Source: Paenibacillus sacheonensis
Lineage (GTDB): Bacteria; Bacillota; Bacilli; Paenibacillales; Paenibacillaceae
Reading direction: 5' to 3'
DNA: 64,000 nt
NCBI RefSeq assembly: GCF_009909195.1
Contig: NZ_JAAAMU010000009.1
Coordinates: 62,001 to 126,000 of the forward strand
Shown: positions 33,109 through 42,139 of the stretch, in pieces
How the letters are laid out: each line of letters starts with the position of its first letter
Numbering within the stretch: position 1 is the stretch's first letter
Program-made: the position numbers and the translations under genes
The notes under the pieces: generated by a model
Seen by the model: the letters and a program-made list of their open reading frames with translations, nothing else
Told to the model about the DNA's origin: nothing
Databases searched by the model: none

Positions 33109-33458
33109 CTCGCCGGCACCGCCTTTCCGTATATCTGCTTATTCGGTAACGAAATCAGCGATCTTCCGCCTTGTTCCATTCGAACCGAAGTCCCACTGCG
33201 ATGCAATGATTGCGATCATCATGAATCATCCCATAAATGCGGCTCGCGCCTTCGTTCAAAGTTACACTTTTCTCTAACGGTCGACAAGCGTTTTAGCTGC
33301 CAATAAGGGCCAATAAGGAGTGCTGTAAGATTCCGCTGTTCCGCTGCGCTAGCTTTTATCCTCTAAATATCGTTAACGATTAATGCGATGAATGGATTAA
33401 CCCGTAAAGGAGTCGAGGCGCGTGAAGCGGCGTATCCAACATATTTCCGCTGCTTCCG
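33109..33458. other. 350-bp intergenic region, nothing recognised
   Basis: Mixed composition with AT-rich patches at 33240-33400. No frame with a ribosome site, no hairpin with T-run and no repeat was seen. It should contain the thioredoxin promoter. Confidence 0.4.
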
Positions 33459-34136
33459 CTACTTCCGTCCGTAATCCGCCTTGATTTCGCCCCACAGCTT
33501 CGTCTGCCACTTCAGCACTTTGTTGCTGTACGTGTTCGTCTGCAGCCAGCGGACCGCGCGATCGACCATGCCCCAGATCTCTTCCGTCGACGCGTCGCGC
33601 GGCAGCGTGGTGGAGACGTTCTTCTGCTTGACCCATTTGAGCGCATTCATGGAATCGCTGTACACCGTCTTGCTGCTTCCTTGCTGCTTGAGCAAGGCCA
33701 GCGCGTGCACGATGGCGAGAAACTCGCCGAGATTGTTCGTGCCCTTCTTCACGGGACCCACCGCGAAAATCACTTCGCCCGTACGCGTATCCACGCCTTT
33801 GTATTCGACCGGACCCGGATTGCCGCTCGTCCCGACGTCCACGGACAAGCTGTCGTAATCGATCTCGCCCGGCTCCTCCTCGGACCCCGCGGTCTTACGG
33901 CGGAATTGCCCGCTTCCGGTCTTCGAGGCGCCCGAGGCGCTTTTGGCCCCGGCTCCTCCCTGCCCCCAGTGCTTCTTCCAACCGCCGCGGTACGCTTCTT
34001 CCGCTTCCGACCGGCTTTCGTACGATTTGAATTTGGCATCGTCGAACTTATTGATCTGTTCCTGGCATTCGCCCCAGCTCGTATAGACCCCCGGCTGGCG
34101 GCCGACCCAGACAACGTAAAATTTCCCCTTGGCCAT
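33459..34136 (-). CDS. rnhA: ribonuclease HI with N-terminal viroplasmin domain
   Basis: 225 residues from ATG at 34136 (AAGGTG 7 nt upstream); a longer frame to 34289 lacks a start signal. Residues 1-50 (FYVVWVGRQPGVYTSWGECQEQINKFDDAKFKSYES) are the viroplasmin / Rnh1 N-terminal hybrid-binding domain. A Gly/Ala/Ser/Lys-rich linker (about 55-90) leads to the RNase H fold (about 92-225). Candidate carboxylates are Asp in LSVDVGTSGNPG, Glu in NNLGEFLAIVHAL, Asp in TVYSDSMNALKWV and Asp in MVDRAVRWL or later. It cleaves RNA in RNA-DNA hybrids. Eukaryote-like domain order is known in Bacilli. Monocistronic. Confidence 0.9.
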   Translation of the reverse strand: MAKGKFYVVWVGRQPGVYTSWGECQEQINKFDDAKFKSYESRSEAEEAYRGGWKKHWGQGGAGAKSASGASKTGSGQFRRKTAGSEEEPGEIDYDSLSVDVGTSGNPGPVEYKGVDTRTGEVIFAVGPVKKGTNNLGEFLAIVHALALLKQQGSSKTVYSDSMNALKWVKQKNVSTTLPRDASTEEIWGMVDRAVRWLQTNTYSNKVLKWQTKLWGEIKADYGRK

Positions 34137-34270
34137 AATCCGCACCTTCTTCTGCGTCATTCTTCCCGTCCGCGTTCGGATGGGATTAGAACGTTTCGAC
34201 GAGCAGCCCGCAAAACCCTCCACACGGGCAAAATTTTGGCTTGGGAAAGCCCGGGTAGGGCGCGAGGCTC

Positions 34271-34770
34271 CAATTCTGCTGCGCTGCACAATTCACCGTG
34301 ATTGGGTCACAGGAAACTCAAATTCTGCAGCTCTGCAGAATTTCACCGTGACTGGGACGCGAAATGCTCAGAAAGCTGCTGTTCTGCACAATTTCACTGG
34401 TTTTGAGGCGGGAGACTCGAAATTCTGCTGTTCTGCACAATTTCACCGGATTTGGAGCTCGGGAGGCTCGAATTTCTGCAGTTCTGCACAATTCCACCGG
34501 ATTTGAGATACATGAGACTCAGAGTTCTGCTGTTCTGCACAATTTTACCGGATTTGGAGCGTTCACCGGTTTTGAGCGCGGGAGACTCCAAATTCTGCTA
34601 TACTGCACAATTTCACCGTGATTGGGGCGCCGGAGACTCGAAATTCTGCTGCTCTGCACAATTTCACCGGATTTGGAGCGCCGGAGGCTCGAAATGCTGC
34701 TGTTCTGCACAATTTCCCCGTATTCGGGACGCGGGAAGCTCAGATTGCTGCTGCTCTGCACAATTCCCCC
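34271..34770. repeat. array of ten TGCA-N4-TGCA-type palindromes with about 50-bp period
   Basis: Ten palindromes of the type AAATTCTGC(A/T)-N4-TGCA(C/G)AATTT have centres at 34282.5, 34331.5, 34382.5, 34431.5, 34482.5, 34533.5, 34601.5, 34652.5, 34703.5 and 34754.5. Spacings are 49, 51, 49, 51, 51, 68, 51, 51, 51; the long one contains an extra partial unit. Here the spacers are also conserved (CACCGGATTTGGAGC, GGGAGACTCGAA), so the array grew by recent tandem duplication. The second unit is a perfect palindrome. Overlapping plus-strand open frames are a by-product. Confidence 0.9.
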
Positions 34771-34807
34771 GCTCCCCTCAGCTCCCTCGGCTGCATGGGC
34801 TCCCTGG

Positions 34808-36109
34808 TCAATGGGTGAAGAAGACGATTTGAATGAAAAAGAGCACCGCGAACAAATAAAACACCGGATGCACGTCTTGGGCCTTCCCCCGCAGCAGCTT
34901 CAGCAGCGGATACGCGATGAACCCGATGCCGATCCCCGTCGCGATGCTGTACGTGAGCGGCATGAGCACGACGATCAGGAACGCGGGGAACGCCTCCTCC
35001 AGCTCGTTCCATTCGATCCGCCGCATGACGTCCAGCATGAGGAAGCCGACGATGATGAGCGCCGGCGCCGTAATGGCGGGGACGCCCGAAAGCACGGCGA
35101 CGACGGGCGAGAAGAACAACGTGAGCGCCAGAAGCACGCAGACGACGACCGCCGTCAGCCCCGTCCGTCCGCCGATCGCGACGCCGGCGCTCGATTCGAT
35201 GTAGGCGGAGGTCGGACTCGTGCCGAGCAGCGCTCCGGCCGAGGTTCCTATCGCATCCGCCAGCAGCGCGCCCTGGGAGCGCGGGAACTTGCCGTCCTTC
35301 AGCAGCCCGGCCTGCTCCGCGACGCCGAGCATCGTCCCCGTCGTATCGAACAGCGTGATGAGCAGGAACGTGAAGATGACGGCATAGAGGCCTTTTCGGA
35401 ACACGCCTCCGATATCCAGCTGGAAGGCCGTATGGTCCAGGCCGCTCGGCATCGCGACGATATTCGAAGGCATATCCATCTGTCCCATGATCAGCGCGAT
35501 GACCGCGGTCACGAGCATGCCGACGAACAGATAACCCCTCACCCGGTAAGCCATCAGGATCAGCGATACGAAGAGGCCGACCATCGTGAGCGCCGTCATC
35601 GGCCGGGTCAGGTCGCCGAGCGTCAGCAGCGTGGATGGAGAATCGACGATAATGCCCGCATTTTGCAGGCCGATAAAAGTGATGAACAGCCCGATGCCGG
35701 CCGTGATGGCATGCTTCAGACTCGGCGGTATCGCGTTCAGGAGCATATAGCGGAATGCCGCCAGCGACAACAGGATGAAGATTAATCCCGCGACGAACAC
35801 GGCGCCGAGCGCAATCTGCCACGTCACGCCGTCATCCGGGGAAACGACCGTGAACGCAAAGTACGCATTCAAACCCATGCCCGGCGCGAGCGCGATCGGA
35901 TAATTGGCGAACACCCCCATGATCAGCGTCGCGACGATGCTGGCCAGCACGGTGGCGATAAAGACGCCGTGAAAATCCATGCCCGTCTTGCTCAGAATGC
36001 CGGGATTGACGATGACGATGTAGACCATCGTCAGGAACGTCGTGATGCCGGCCATGATTTCCGTCCCGACCGTGGTGCCCCTGTCTTGCAGCTTGAAGAG
36101 CTTGTCCAT
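34808..36109 (-). CDS. NCS2-family purine permease (PbuG/AzgA-like)
   Basis: 433 residues, about 12-14 membrane helices. The N-terminus GTTVGTEIMAGITTFLTMVYIVIVNP and the segment APGMGLNAYFAFTVV are signatures of the AzgA/PbuG branch (hypoxanthine, guanine or adenine proton symport). GTSPTSAYIESSAGVAIGGRTGLTAV matches the second conserved substrate motif. GGGAGG lies 9 nt before the ATG. I found no purine riboswitch in the short upstream region, which is shared with the divergent SWIM gene. Confidence 0.92.
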   Translation of the reverse strand: MDKLFKLQDRGTTVGTEIMAGITTFLTMVYIVIVNPGILSKTGMDFHGVFIATVLASIVATLIMGVFANYPIALAPGMGLNAYFAFTVVSPDDGVTWQIALGAVFVAGLIFILLSLAAFRYMLLNAIPPSLKHAITAGIGLFITFIGLQNAGIIVDSPSTLLTLGDLTRPMTALTMVGLFVSLILMAYRVRGYLFVGMLVTAVIALIMGQMDMPSNIVAMPSGLDHTAFQLDIGGVFRKGLYAVIFTFLLITLFDTTGTMLGVAEQAGLLKDGKFPRSQGALLADAIGTSAGALLGTSPTSAYIESSAGVAIGGRTGLTAVVVCVLLALTLFFSPVVAVLSGVPAITAPALIIVGFLMLDVMRRIEWNELEEAFPAFLIVVLMPLTYSIATGIGIGFIAYPLLKLLRGKAQDVHPVFYLFAVLFFIQIVFFTH

Positions 36110-36317
36110 GCGCGTAATCCTCCCGTTGGCACGGGATCGGCCCCTGCCGGTAATGCCCCTATTTTCCCCTATTCAGGAAAATGTCATCCCTCTTGGAAGA
36201 ACCGGGATCGGCGGCCGAAAATTAAGCCGGCATCAGGGGGCTCCGGCCCGGAAGAACTGGTATAATAGATGGCGAAGTTTATACTTGACCGACTACGGGA
36301 TTGGGAGTCGACGACGC

Positions 36318-38009
36318 ATGGAAACGGACTATTCGCTGGACGACGCGGGGTGGCGCTCGCTGCTTGAGGGCGTTGCCGCGCATTTCGATGAACTGACGAT
36401 CATTCGCGGTTTTCAATATTATAAACAAGGACGCGTGGAGTCGCTTGCGCCGCGGGAAGACGGGCAACTGCTGGACGCGAGCGTGCAGGACAACCGGCTT
36501 TGCCATATTTCCGTGGATCTCGGGGATTTGGGCCGAAGCGCCTGCTCTTGTCCGCTGGACCGTACCTGCCATCATATCGTCGCGGCACTGCTGCGGTACG
36601 CGGAGATGTGCGGACGGCCGATACAGGCGCTGGTCAATGCGCGCATGACGGTACGGGGCATGAATCAGGCATCGCAGCAAGGAGCGCAAACGAGCGCGGC
36701 CAAAACGGCGGCAGCCGTAGCGGCGAAAAGCGCGGAAAGGCAAGCCCGCATGAGCGCGCCCGCGCAGCGCCCATCCCGCCCGACGCTGACGGAGCAGGAG
36801 CTGACCGAGCTCCCCGTGGCGGAGTGGCATGAACGATTCCGCCTGCGAAGAGGCCCGCTCCAGATGACGATCCGCACCGCGCAGGAGGTCACCGACTTGA
36901 TGGCCGACCTGCAAGCGATGCGACCGGAGCTGCCGTATGCGTTGGAGCAGCTGTTCCAGCTCCATGCGATACTGTTCGTGCTCGAGCAGATGGTAAAGCC
37001 GGCTCAGGCGGATTGGCGCCAATCCGGGCTGTTCATGGGCTACCATACCCAGCTAGCGCTTGACGGACTGCTCATGCAGGCGAGACGCTTGCTCTCGGAC
37101 GAGCTGGCCATCTCTTCCGAGGACTCGGCGTATTGGAGCCGCCTGCTGGATACGGCGGATTGGCTGCGGGACCGGATGCTGACGGAGGATAAAACGTTGA
37201 ACGGCTTCGCTCCGCTCTACCGGGCGTTCTGGCTGAACTGGCTCGGCCCCCGTTCGGTTGGCAGCAAGCCGATGTACGAAGAAGAGCTGCGCAAGCTGCA
37301 AGCCGCGCGTCAGGAACTCGGCGCGTCTCTGTCGCTGCTGAACTGGACGCTTGCGCAGTGCTTGCTGTGGATCTATCTGGCACGCGACGGGGAGGCGTTC
37401 AGCCTGCTTGCCGAGGGCGGCAATAAGCTCATGGTGAAGGCCGAGCATCTCATGCCGCTGCTGGATGTCATGAACCGGGCGGAGCAGTGGGAACGGCTGC
37501 GCGATTGGCTGGCGAAGACCGGCCCGCTGCTCGTCGGCTTCCGCGGCGAGGATCTGGCGCCTTACGGCGACTGCTGGTCTGTCGTCGTGGAGCAGCTGCC
37601 CGAAGCACTCCCCGCCATGTGGCGCACGCTGACGTCGATGCTGCCCTTCTCCCGCGTCATCTACGAGGAAGCGCTGGTCGCGCACGGCGAGTGGGCACGC
37701 TGGATCGATTATCAAATGTGCGGCGATAACGAGCCGCTCTCCTTCCGCGTCAGCGTGCTGAAGCCGATCGAGAAGGAAGCGCCCGAGCTGCTGCTGCCTT
37801 TCTATCATCAAGCCGTGGAAAGGTACGTGCTGCAGAAGAACCGCGACGGCTACAGGGCGGCGGTCAAGCTGCTCAAGCGGCTGGCCAAGCTGTACGTGCG
37901 CCTGAAGCGCGAGGAGCGCTGGGAGCAGTTCTTCTCCGCCTTCGCCAGCCGGAACAGCCGGCTTCGCGCCCTGCAGGAAGAACTGCGCAAAGGAGGCCTG
38001 CTGGCATGA
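36318..38009 (+). CDS. SWIM zinc-finger protein
   Basis: 563 residues from ATG at 36318; the frame runs further upstream through the promoter region of the purine permease and is not used. The SWIM motif Cys-x-Cys-x(n)-Cys-x-His is at about residues 76-85 (CSCPLDRTCHH), after the strand typical of the domain (HISVDLGDLGRSAC). The rest is helical. SWIM proteins directly upstream of SNF2 helicases are common in Bacilli and Cyanobacteria and probably deliver the helicase to DNA or protein targets. Stop and start overlap by 4 bp (ATGA) with the helicase gene. Confidence 0.88.
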   Translation: METDYSLDDAGWRSLLEGVAAHFDELTIIRGFQYYKQGRVESLAPREDGQLLDASVQDNRLCHISVDLGDLGRSACSCPLDRTCHHIVAALLRYAEMCGRPIQALVNARMTVRGMNQASQQGAQTSAAKTAAAVAAKSAERQARMSAPAQRPSRPTLTEQELTELPVAEWHERFRLRRGPLQMTIRTAQEVTDLMADLQAMRPELPYALEQLFQLHAILFVLEQMVKPAQADWRQSGLFMGYHTQLALDGLLMQARRLLSDELAISSEDSAYWSRLLDTADWLRDRMLTEDKTLNGFAPLYRAFWLNWLGPRSVGSKPMYEEELRKLQAARQELGASLSLLNWTLAQCLLWIYLARDGEAFSLLAEGGNKLMVKAEHLMPLLDVMNRAEQWERLRDWLAKTGPLLVGFRGEDLAPYGDCWSVVVEQLPEALPAMWRTLTSMLPFSRVIYEEALVAHGEWARWIDYQMCGDNEPLSFRVSVLKPIEKEAPELLLPFYHQAVERYVLQKNRDGYRAAVKLLKRLAKLYVRLKREERWEQFFSAFASRNSRLRALQEELRKGGLLA

Positions 38010-41000
38010 GCACCGATACGTTAACGATCCAAATAAGCTTGTCGGAGCAAGGCGATGCTCTGATCTACGGCGCCATGCCCGCTTCCGGTTATGCGAGCGG
38101 CCTGCTAGTGAAGCAGCGGCTGTTCGCTTGGCATGAGCCTTCCTTCTACGGAACGGAGCTCGATATCGAGAAATTGCAGGACGAGCTGGAGCTGGTCGTG
38201 CTGCCGGCCGAGATGGTCATTCCGTTCTTCGCGGAGCGAAGCCTGCTGATGGCGCATATCGATTGGCGGTTCGAAGGCGACGCCGCTCGCCTCGTGTCGC
38301 TCGCGCCGGGGCTGCAAGCCTGCATCGAGGAGAGAAAATTCATGCCGAGCTTCGCGGCCTTCCGGGCCGGCAAGCTCCGCTGGACCTGGGACCCGGAAGC
38401 GCTCGACGCGCGGACGTGCAAAGCGCTGCGGGCGCTGCTCGGCAGCGGCCGTGCGGCGGGAGGCGCCATGAACGGCGGCGATAACGACGGCGATTGGGAG
38501 GGCGAGACTGCGGGAGCGGACGAGGACGGCGATCGTTCCGCCGGCTTCGCCGAAGGCCTGCAGGCGACGTTCTCCGCCGCCGTGTTCCAGCGCTATTACG
38601 GCACGGAAGAAACCGCGGGCGATCTGCGCCGCGACTTCCCGATGCTCTTCGCGCGCGACCGCGCCGCTGCCGCCGCGGGCATGGACGAGCGCGCCTGGCT
38701 CGTCGCCGCCGGCTGGAAAGCCGACACCCTGCCGTTCCGGCCGCTCCTGCAGCTGTCGGAGCCCGAGGACGCCGAAGGCGGCTGGCGCCTCGCGCTGATG
38801 CTGCAGGACAAGCTCGAACCGGCGAAGCTCGTGCCGGTTCGGCTGGCCATGGACGGCGAAGCCTTCGGGACATGGCCCTCCGGCTGGACGCCGCACGTGC
38901 GCGAGCGCTCCGCGTCCTGGCTCGCGCATATGCAGGCGAGCCTGCCGGCGGACCGCCTGGCCGGCAGTCCCGCCGATGCGCTGAACGCCCCGCTGACGGA
39001 CGAGGCCGCGTGGCAGTTCCTGACCGTCGACAGCCCGCGGCTGCTCGCCGCCGGCTGGCAGGTGCTGCTCCCCGGCTGGTGGGAGGAAGCCAGCCGGAAG
39101 AAGCCGCGCGTCCGCGCGAAGATCCGCCCCGGCGAAGGCGCGGCCGCGACGGGCGAAGGCGCAAGCGGCGGCCAAAAATCCTTCTTCGGCCTCGATGCGC
39201 TCATCGACTTCGACTGGCGGTTTTCCATCGGCGACGTCGATCTGAGCGAGGACGAGTTCAAGGAGCTGGTCGCCCGCGGCGAGCGGCTCGTGAAGTTCCG
39301 CGGCCAATGGGTGCCGCTCGATCCCTCCTTGCTGGCGCAGATCCGCAAAGCGATGGCGGGCATCAATCCGCAGAAGGGCCTTTCCTTCCAGGACGTGCTT
39401 CAGCTCCATCTGCGGAGGCAGACCGGCGAAGCCTTCCGCACGGCGGCAATCGCCGGCCGGAACGGCCAGCCGGAGGGGAATGAACAAGAGCACGAGGAAG
39501 CGGACATCGCTGTCGAGGTCGAGCTGAACGCCCATCTCTCGAAGCTGATGGAGCAGCTCTCCGGCGGGGAATGGCCGGCCATCGAAGTCCCCGCGTCGCT
39601 GCATGCGGAGCTGCGCAGCTACCAGCGCGACGGGTTCGCCTGGCTCGCCTTCCTGCGGCGCTTCGGGCTCGGCGCCTGCTTGGCCGACGACATGGGGCTC
39701 GGCAAGACGATCCAATTCATTACGTATTTGCTGCATGTCTCCGAAGGCGCGGCAGCCGGCGAGCGCCGGCCTTCGCTGCTGATCTGTCCGACCTCCGTGC
39801 TCGGCAACTGGCAGAAGGAGATTCGACGCTTCGCGCCGTCGCTGCGCATCCTGCTCCACTACAGCAGCAAGCGGCTGAGCGGCGAAGCCTTCTTCGCGGA
39901 AGCCGGGGAAGCCGATCTCGTGCTCACCTCCTACGCCACCGCGACGCTGGATCAGGAGATGCTGAGCAGCTGCAGCTGGTCGGCGATCTGCCTCGACGAG
40001 GCGCAGAACATCAAGAACGCCGGCACGAAACAGGCGGCCGCGGTCAAGAGCTTTCCGGCGAGTCACCGCATCGCGCTGACGGGTACGCCGATCGAAAACC
40101 GACTGTCGGAGCTGTGGTCGATTTACGATTTTACGAATCCGGGCTATCTCGGCAGCGCCCGCGCGTTCGGCGAGCAGTTCGCCCAGGCGATCGAAAGGGA
40201 ACGCGACGCGGAGCGGACGCAGGAGCTGCAGCGGCTCGTCAAGCCGTTCATGCTGCGGCGCAAGAAGAAGGATCCTTCGATCCAATTGGACCTGCCGGAA
40301 AAGAACGAGATGAAGACGTACATCCACCTCACCGCCGAGCAGAGCGCGCTGTACGAGCAGACCGTCAGCGAGCTTATGGAGAACGTGAAGAAGCTGGAGG
40401 GCATGCAGCGCAAAGGCGCCATCCTCTCCGCGCTCACGCAGTTGAAGCAGCTGTGCGACCATCCCGTGCTCCTTACCAAAGAGGCGGTTCCATGGCCTGA
40501 CGACGAGGACGAGGCCGCAGCCGAATCGGCTGCCCTCATCAGCCGGTCCGCCAAGCTGGAGCGGCTGCTCGACATGGTGAAGGAGCTGCGCGAGGAAGGC
40601 GAGCGGTGTTTGATTTTCACCCAGTACATCGGCATGGGGCAGATGCTGCAGCGCGTGCTGGCCCGGGAAACCGGGGAGCCCGTGCTCTACCTGCACGGCG
40701 GCACGTCCAAGACGGCGCGCGACCGGATGATCGACGAATTCCAGTCCCGCAGCATGCCGGCAGCGGAGCAGCCGAACATCTTCATCCTGTCCATCAAGGC
40801 TGGCGGCGTCGGCCTCAATCTGACCGCGGCCAACCACGTGTTCCACTTCGACCGTTGGTGGAATCCGGCGGTGGAGAACCAGGCGACGGACCGGGCATAC
40901 CGGATGGGCCAGACGCGCGACGTGCAGGTGCACAAGTTCATCTCGCTCGGCACGCTGGAGGAGCGCATCGACGAGATGCTCGAAAGCAAGCAGCAGCTGA

Positions 41001-41098
41001 GCGACGATGTTATTACCAGCTCGGAAGGCTGGATCACGGAAATGTCGACGGATGCGCTGCGCGACCTCTTCACGCTGCGGCGCGAGTGGTCGGACTAA
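38006..41098 (+). CDS. SNF2-family DNA translocase/helicase
   Basis: 1030 residues. N-terminal 480 residues are a bacterial SNF2-associated region (DFDWRFSIGDVDLSEDEFKELVARGERLVKFRGQWVPLD at about 400-435). Motor lobe 1 has Walker A DDMGLGKT (about 561), motif Ia CPTSVLGNWQKE, DEAQ box LDEAQNIKN (about 665) and motif III LTGTPIENRLSELWSI. Lobe 2 has LIFTQYIGMG, LSIKAGGVGLNLTAANHVFHFDRWWNP and motif VI QATDRAYRMGQ (about 965). It is an ATP-driven double-strand DNA translocase, probably with the SWIM partner. An acidic/Gly insert at about 150-180 is low complexity. A terminator follows at 41246. Confidence 0.95.
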   Translation: MSTDTLTIQISLSEQGDALIYGAMPASGYASGLLVKQRLFAWHEPSFYGTELDIEKLQDELELVVLPAEMVIPFFAERSLLMAHIDWRFEGDAARLVSLAPGLQACIEERKFMPSFAAFRAGKLRWTWDPEALDARTCKALRALLGSGRAAGGAMNGGDNDGDWEGETAGADEDGDRSAGFAEGLQATFSAAVFQRYYGTEETAGDLRRDFPMLFARDRAAAAAGMDERAWLVAAGWKADTLPFRPLLQLSEPEDAEGGWRLALMLQDKLEPAKLVPVRLAMDGEAFGTWPSGWTPHVRERSASWLAHMQASLPADRLAGSPADALNAPLTDEAAWQFLTVDSPRLLAAGWQVLLPGWWEEASRKKPRVRAKIRPGEGAAATGEGASGGQKSFFGLDALIDFDWRFSIGDVDLSEDEFKELVARGERLVKFRGQWVPLDPSLLAQIRKAMAGINPQKGLSFQDVLQLHLRRQTGEAFRTAAIAGRNGQPEGNEQEHEEADIAVEVELNAHLSKLMEQLSGGEWPAIEVPASLHAELRSYQRDGFAWLAFLRRFGLGACLADDMGLGKTIQFITYLLHVSEGAAAGERRPSLLICPTSVLGNWQKEIRRFAPSLRILLHYSSKRLSGEAFFAEAGEADLVLTSYATATLDQEMLSSCSWSAICLDEAQNIKNAGTKQAAAVKSFPASHRIALTGTPIENRLSELWSIYDFTNPGYLGSARAFGEQFAQAIERERDAERTQELQRLVKPFMLRRKKKDPSIQLDLPEKNEMKTYIHLTAEQSALYEQTVSELMENVKKLEGMQRKGAILSALTQLKQLCDHPVLLTKEAVPWPDDEDEAAAESAALISRSAKLERLLDMVKELREEGERCLIFTQYIGMGQMLQRVLARETGEPVLYLHGGTSKTARDRMIDEFQSRSMPAAEQPNIFILSIKAGGVGLNLTAANHVFHFDRWWNPAVENQATDRAYRMGQTRDVQVHKFISLGTLEERIDEMLESKQQLSDDVITSSEGWITEMSTDALRDLFTLRREWSD

Positions 41099-41245
41099 GG
41101 AGCGGATGCACTCCGTGCAGCTGCCTCTCGGTCAGCTTTCCAGGCGCTTTCCGCCCCAAGCACACGCGAAAAGCTGCCTATCCCCATTCGCGCATTCACG
41201 AACCTACCGGTTAACCACCTACATGATCAACCCCGTTAACCCTTC

Positions 41246-41276
41246 AGGATGGCCCAGCTGCCATCCTTTTTATTTT
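41246..41276 (+). terminator. terminator of the SWIM-SNF2 operon
   Basis: GGATGG and CCATCC pair with a short loop, then TTTTTATTTT. Confidence 0.8.
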
Positions 41277-41304
41277 GTAAAGACCTAATAAGCAAGTCAT
41301 TGAT

Positions 41305-41412
41305 TCAGGCCAAATTCACCTGGGTAACATCATAATACATGGCAAACACGTCCTCAATACCCAGCTTCCGCCATGCAAATAGGCGATTTGGATCAATCTG
41401 CAGCTCAGAAGG
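41305..41412 (-). pseudogene. possible protein-gene remnant
   Basis: On the minus strand 35 codons between two stops read PSELQIDPNRLFAWRKLG and then IEDVFAMYYDVTQVNLA, which looks like a genuine C-terminal protein segment rather than chance. There is no start signal and a stop codon directly precedes it. I do not recognise the parent family. The rest of 41099-41513 holds only the terminator and the promoter region of the next gene. Confidence 0.35.
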
Positions 41413-41513
41413 TTAATTTCCTCTCATGGATCCAACATTGCGCTCCGCTTCACTCCGTTATTCCTGCAGTACGAGTTAGGCCCACCCATATCCGACCAAG
41501 GAGCGTGACGTAA

Positions 41514-42020
41514 TTGAAAACGAAAAAGTTGATCCTTCCGACCGTGCTTGCCCTGAGCCTTCTGACCCCTGCAATGGCGTATGCCGATTCCATTCCGACG
41601 ACGGATGACGCGATGCCATCCGCTCCGTTGAAAGAGTATGTCGTCCAGCTGAAAGCGAATGACACCATGCTGAATCTCGACGGAACCATGAAGCACATGG
41701 ATACGGCTCCCATGCTGTGGCACGGCGTATTCTACGTACCGGTACGCGCATTGGCCGAAGGCGTCGGCGCTAAGGTTTCGTGGGACGATATGTCCGGGGC
41801 GACCATGGTCAACATCGGCGACGACGTGCTGAAGATCTGGATGGGCCGCGAGAAAATGGACGTTAACGGCGTGGGCATCGCGCTCGGTTCGAAGGTCATT
41901 ATGAACGACGACGGCCGCATCATGGTGCCGCTTCGTCCCGTGTCCATGCAGCTCGGCTGGGATCTCGATTACAGCATGCTCGACTGGTCCGTTACGTTGA
42001 CTAAAATGATGGGCAAATAA
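41514..42020 (+). CDS. secreted copper-amine-oxidase N-terminal-like domain protein
   Basis: 168 residues from TTG, with AAGGAG about 10 nt upstream. Signal peptide MKTKKLILPTVLALSLLTPAMAYA, then a pair of the approx. 45-residue repeats known as copper amine oxidase N-terminal domain: PMLWHGVFYVPVRALAEGVGAKVSWDD and VIMNDDGRIMVPLRPVSMQLGWDLDY. In Paenibacillaceae this non-catalytic module is very common on surface proteins and probably binds the wall or peptidoglycan. There is no oxidase domain. It is flanked by terminators and stands alone. Confidence 0.88.
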   Translation: MKTKKLILPTVLALSLLTPAMAYADSIPTTDDAMPSAPLKEYVVQLKANDTMLNLDGTMKHMDTAPMLWHGVFYVPVRALAEGVGAKVSWDDMSGATMVNIGDDVLKIWMGREKMDVNGVGIALGSKVIMNDDGRIMVPLRPVSMQLGWDLDYSMLDWSVTLTKMMGK

Positions 42021-42056
42021 ACGACAATCCTACTGCAATCCTATTGCAACTCATAT

Positions 42057-42090
42057 AAAGAGGCCGACGGGAATTCCCGTCGGCCTCTTT
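42057..42090. terminator. bidirectional terminator
   Basis: AAAGAGGCCGACGGG and CCCGTCGGCCTCTTT form a perfect 15-bp stem around AATT. A-run and T-run make it work in both directions for convergent genes. Confidence 0.92.
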
Positions 42091-42139
42091 CTTCGTTATG
42101 GGGTTCGCTCATAAGCGACTTGAACCTCGAACCTATGCG

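Noticed and set aside
34271-34770. CRISPR-like array
   Set aside because: The units are palindromes and the spacers are conserved instead of unique. No cas gene is present anywhere in the window.
34129-34832. Several overlapping plus-strand frames repeating an FCTISPDLE-like peptide
   Set aside because: They are translations of the ten-unit palindrome array in different frames and lack start signals.
34808-36317. Purine riboswitch for the purine permease
   Set aside because: The 208-bp gap to the divergent SWIM gene shows no purine aptamer motifs.
36318-41098. Phage-defence system built on the SNF2 gene (DISARM-like)
   Set aside because: No methylase, phospholipase D, DUF1998 or nuclease gene is adjacent; the SWIM-SNF2 pair occurs alone.
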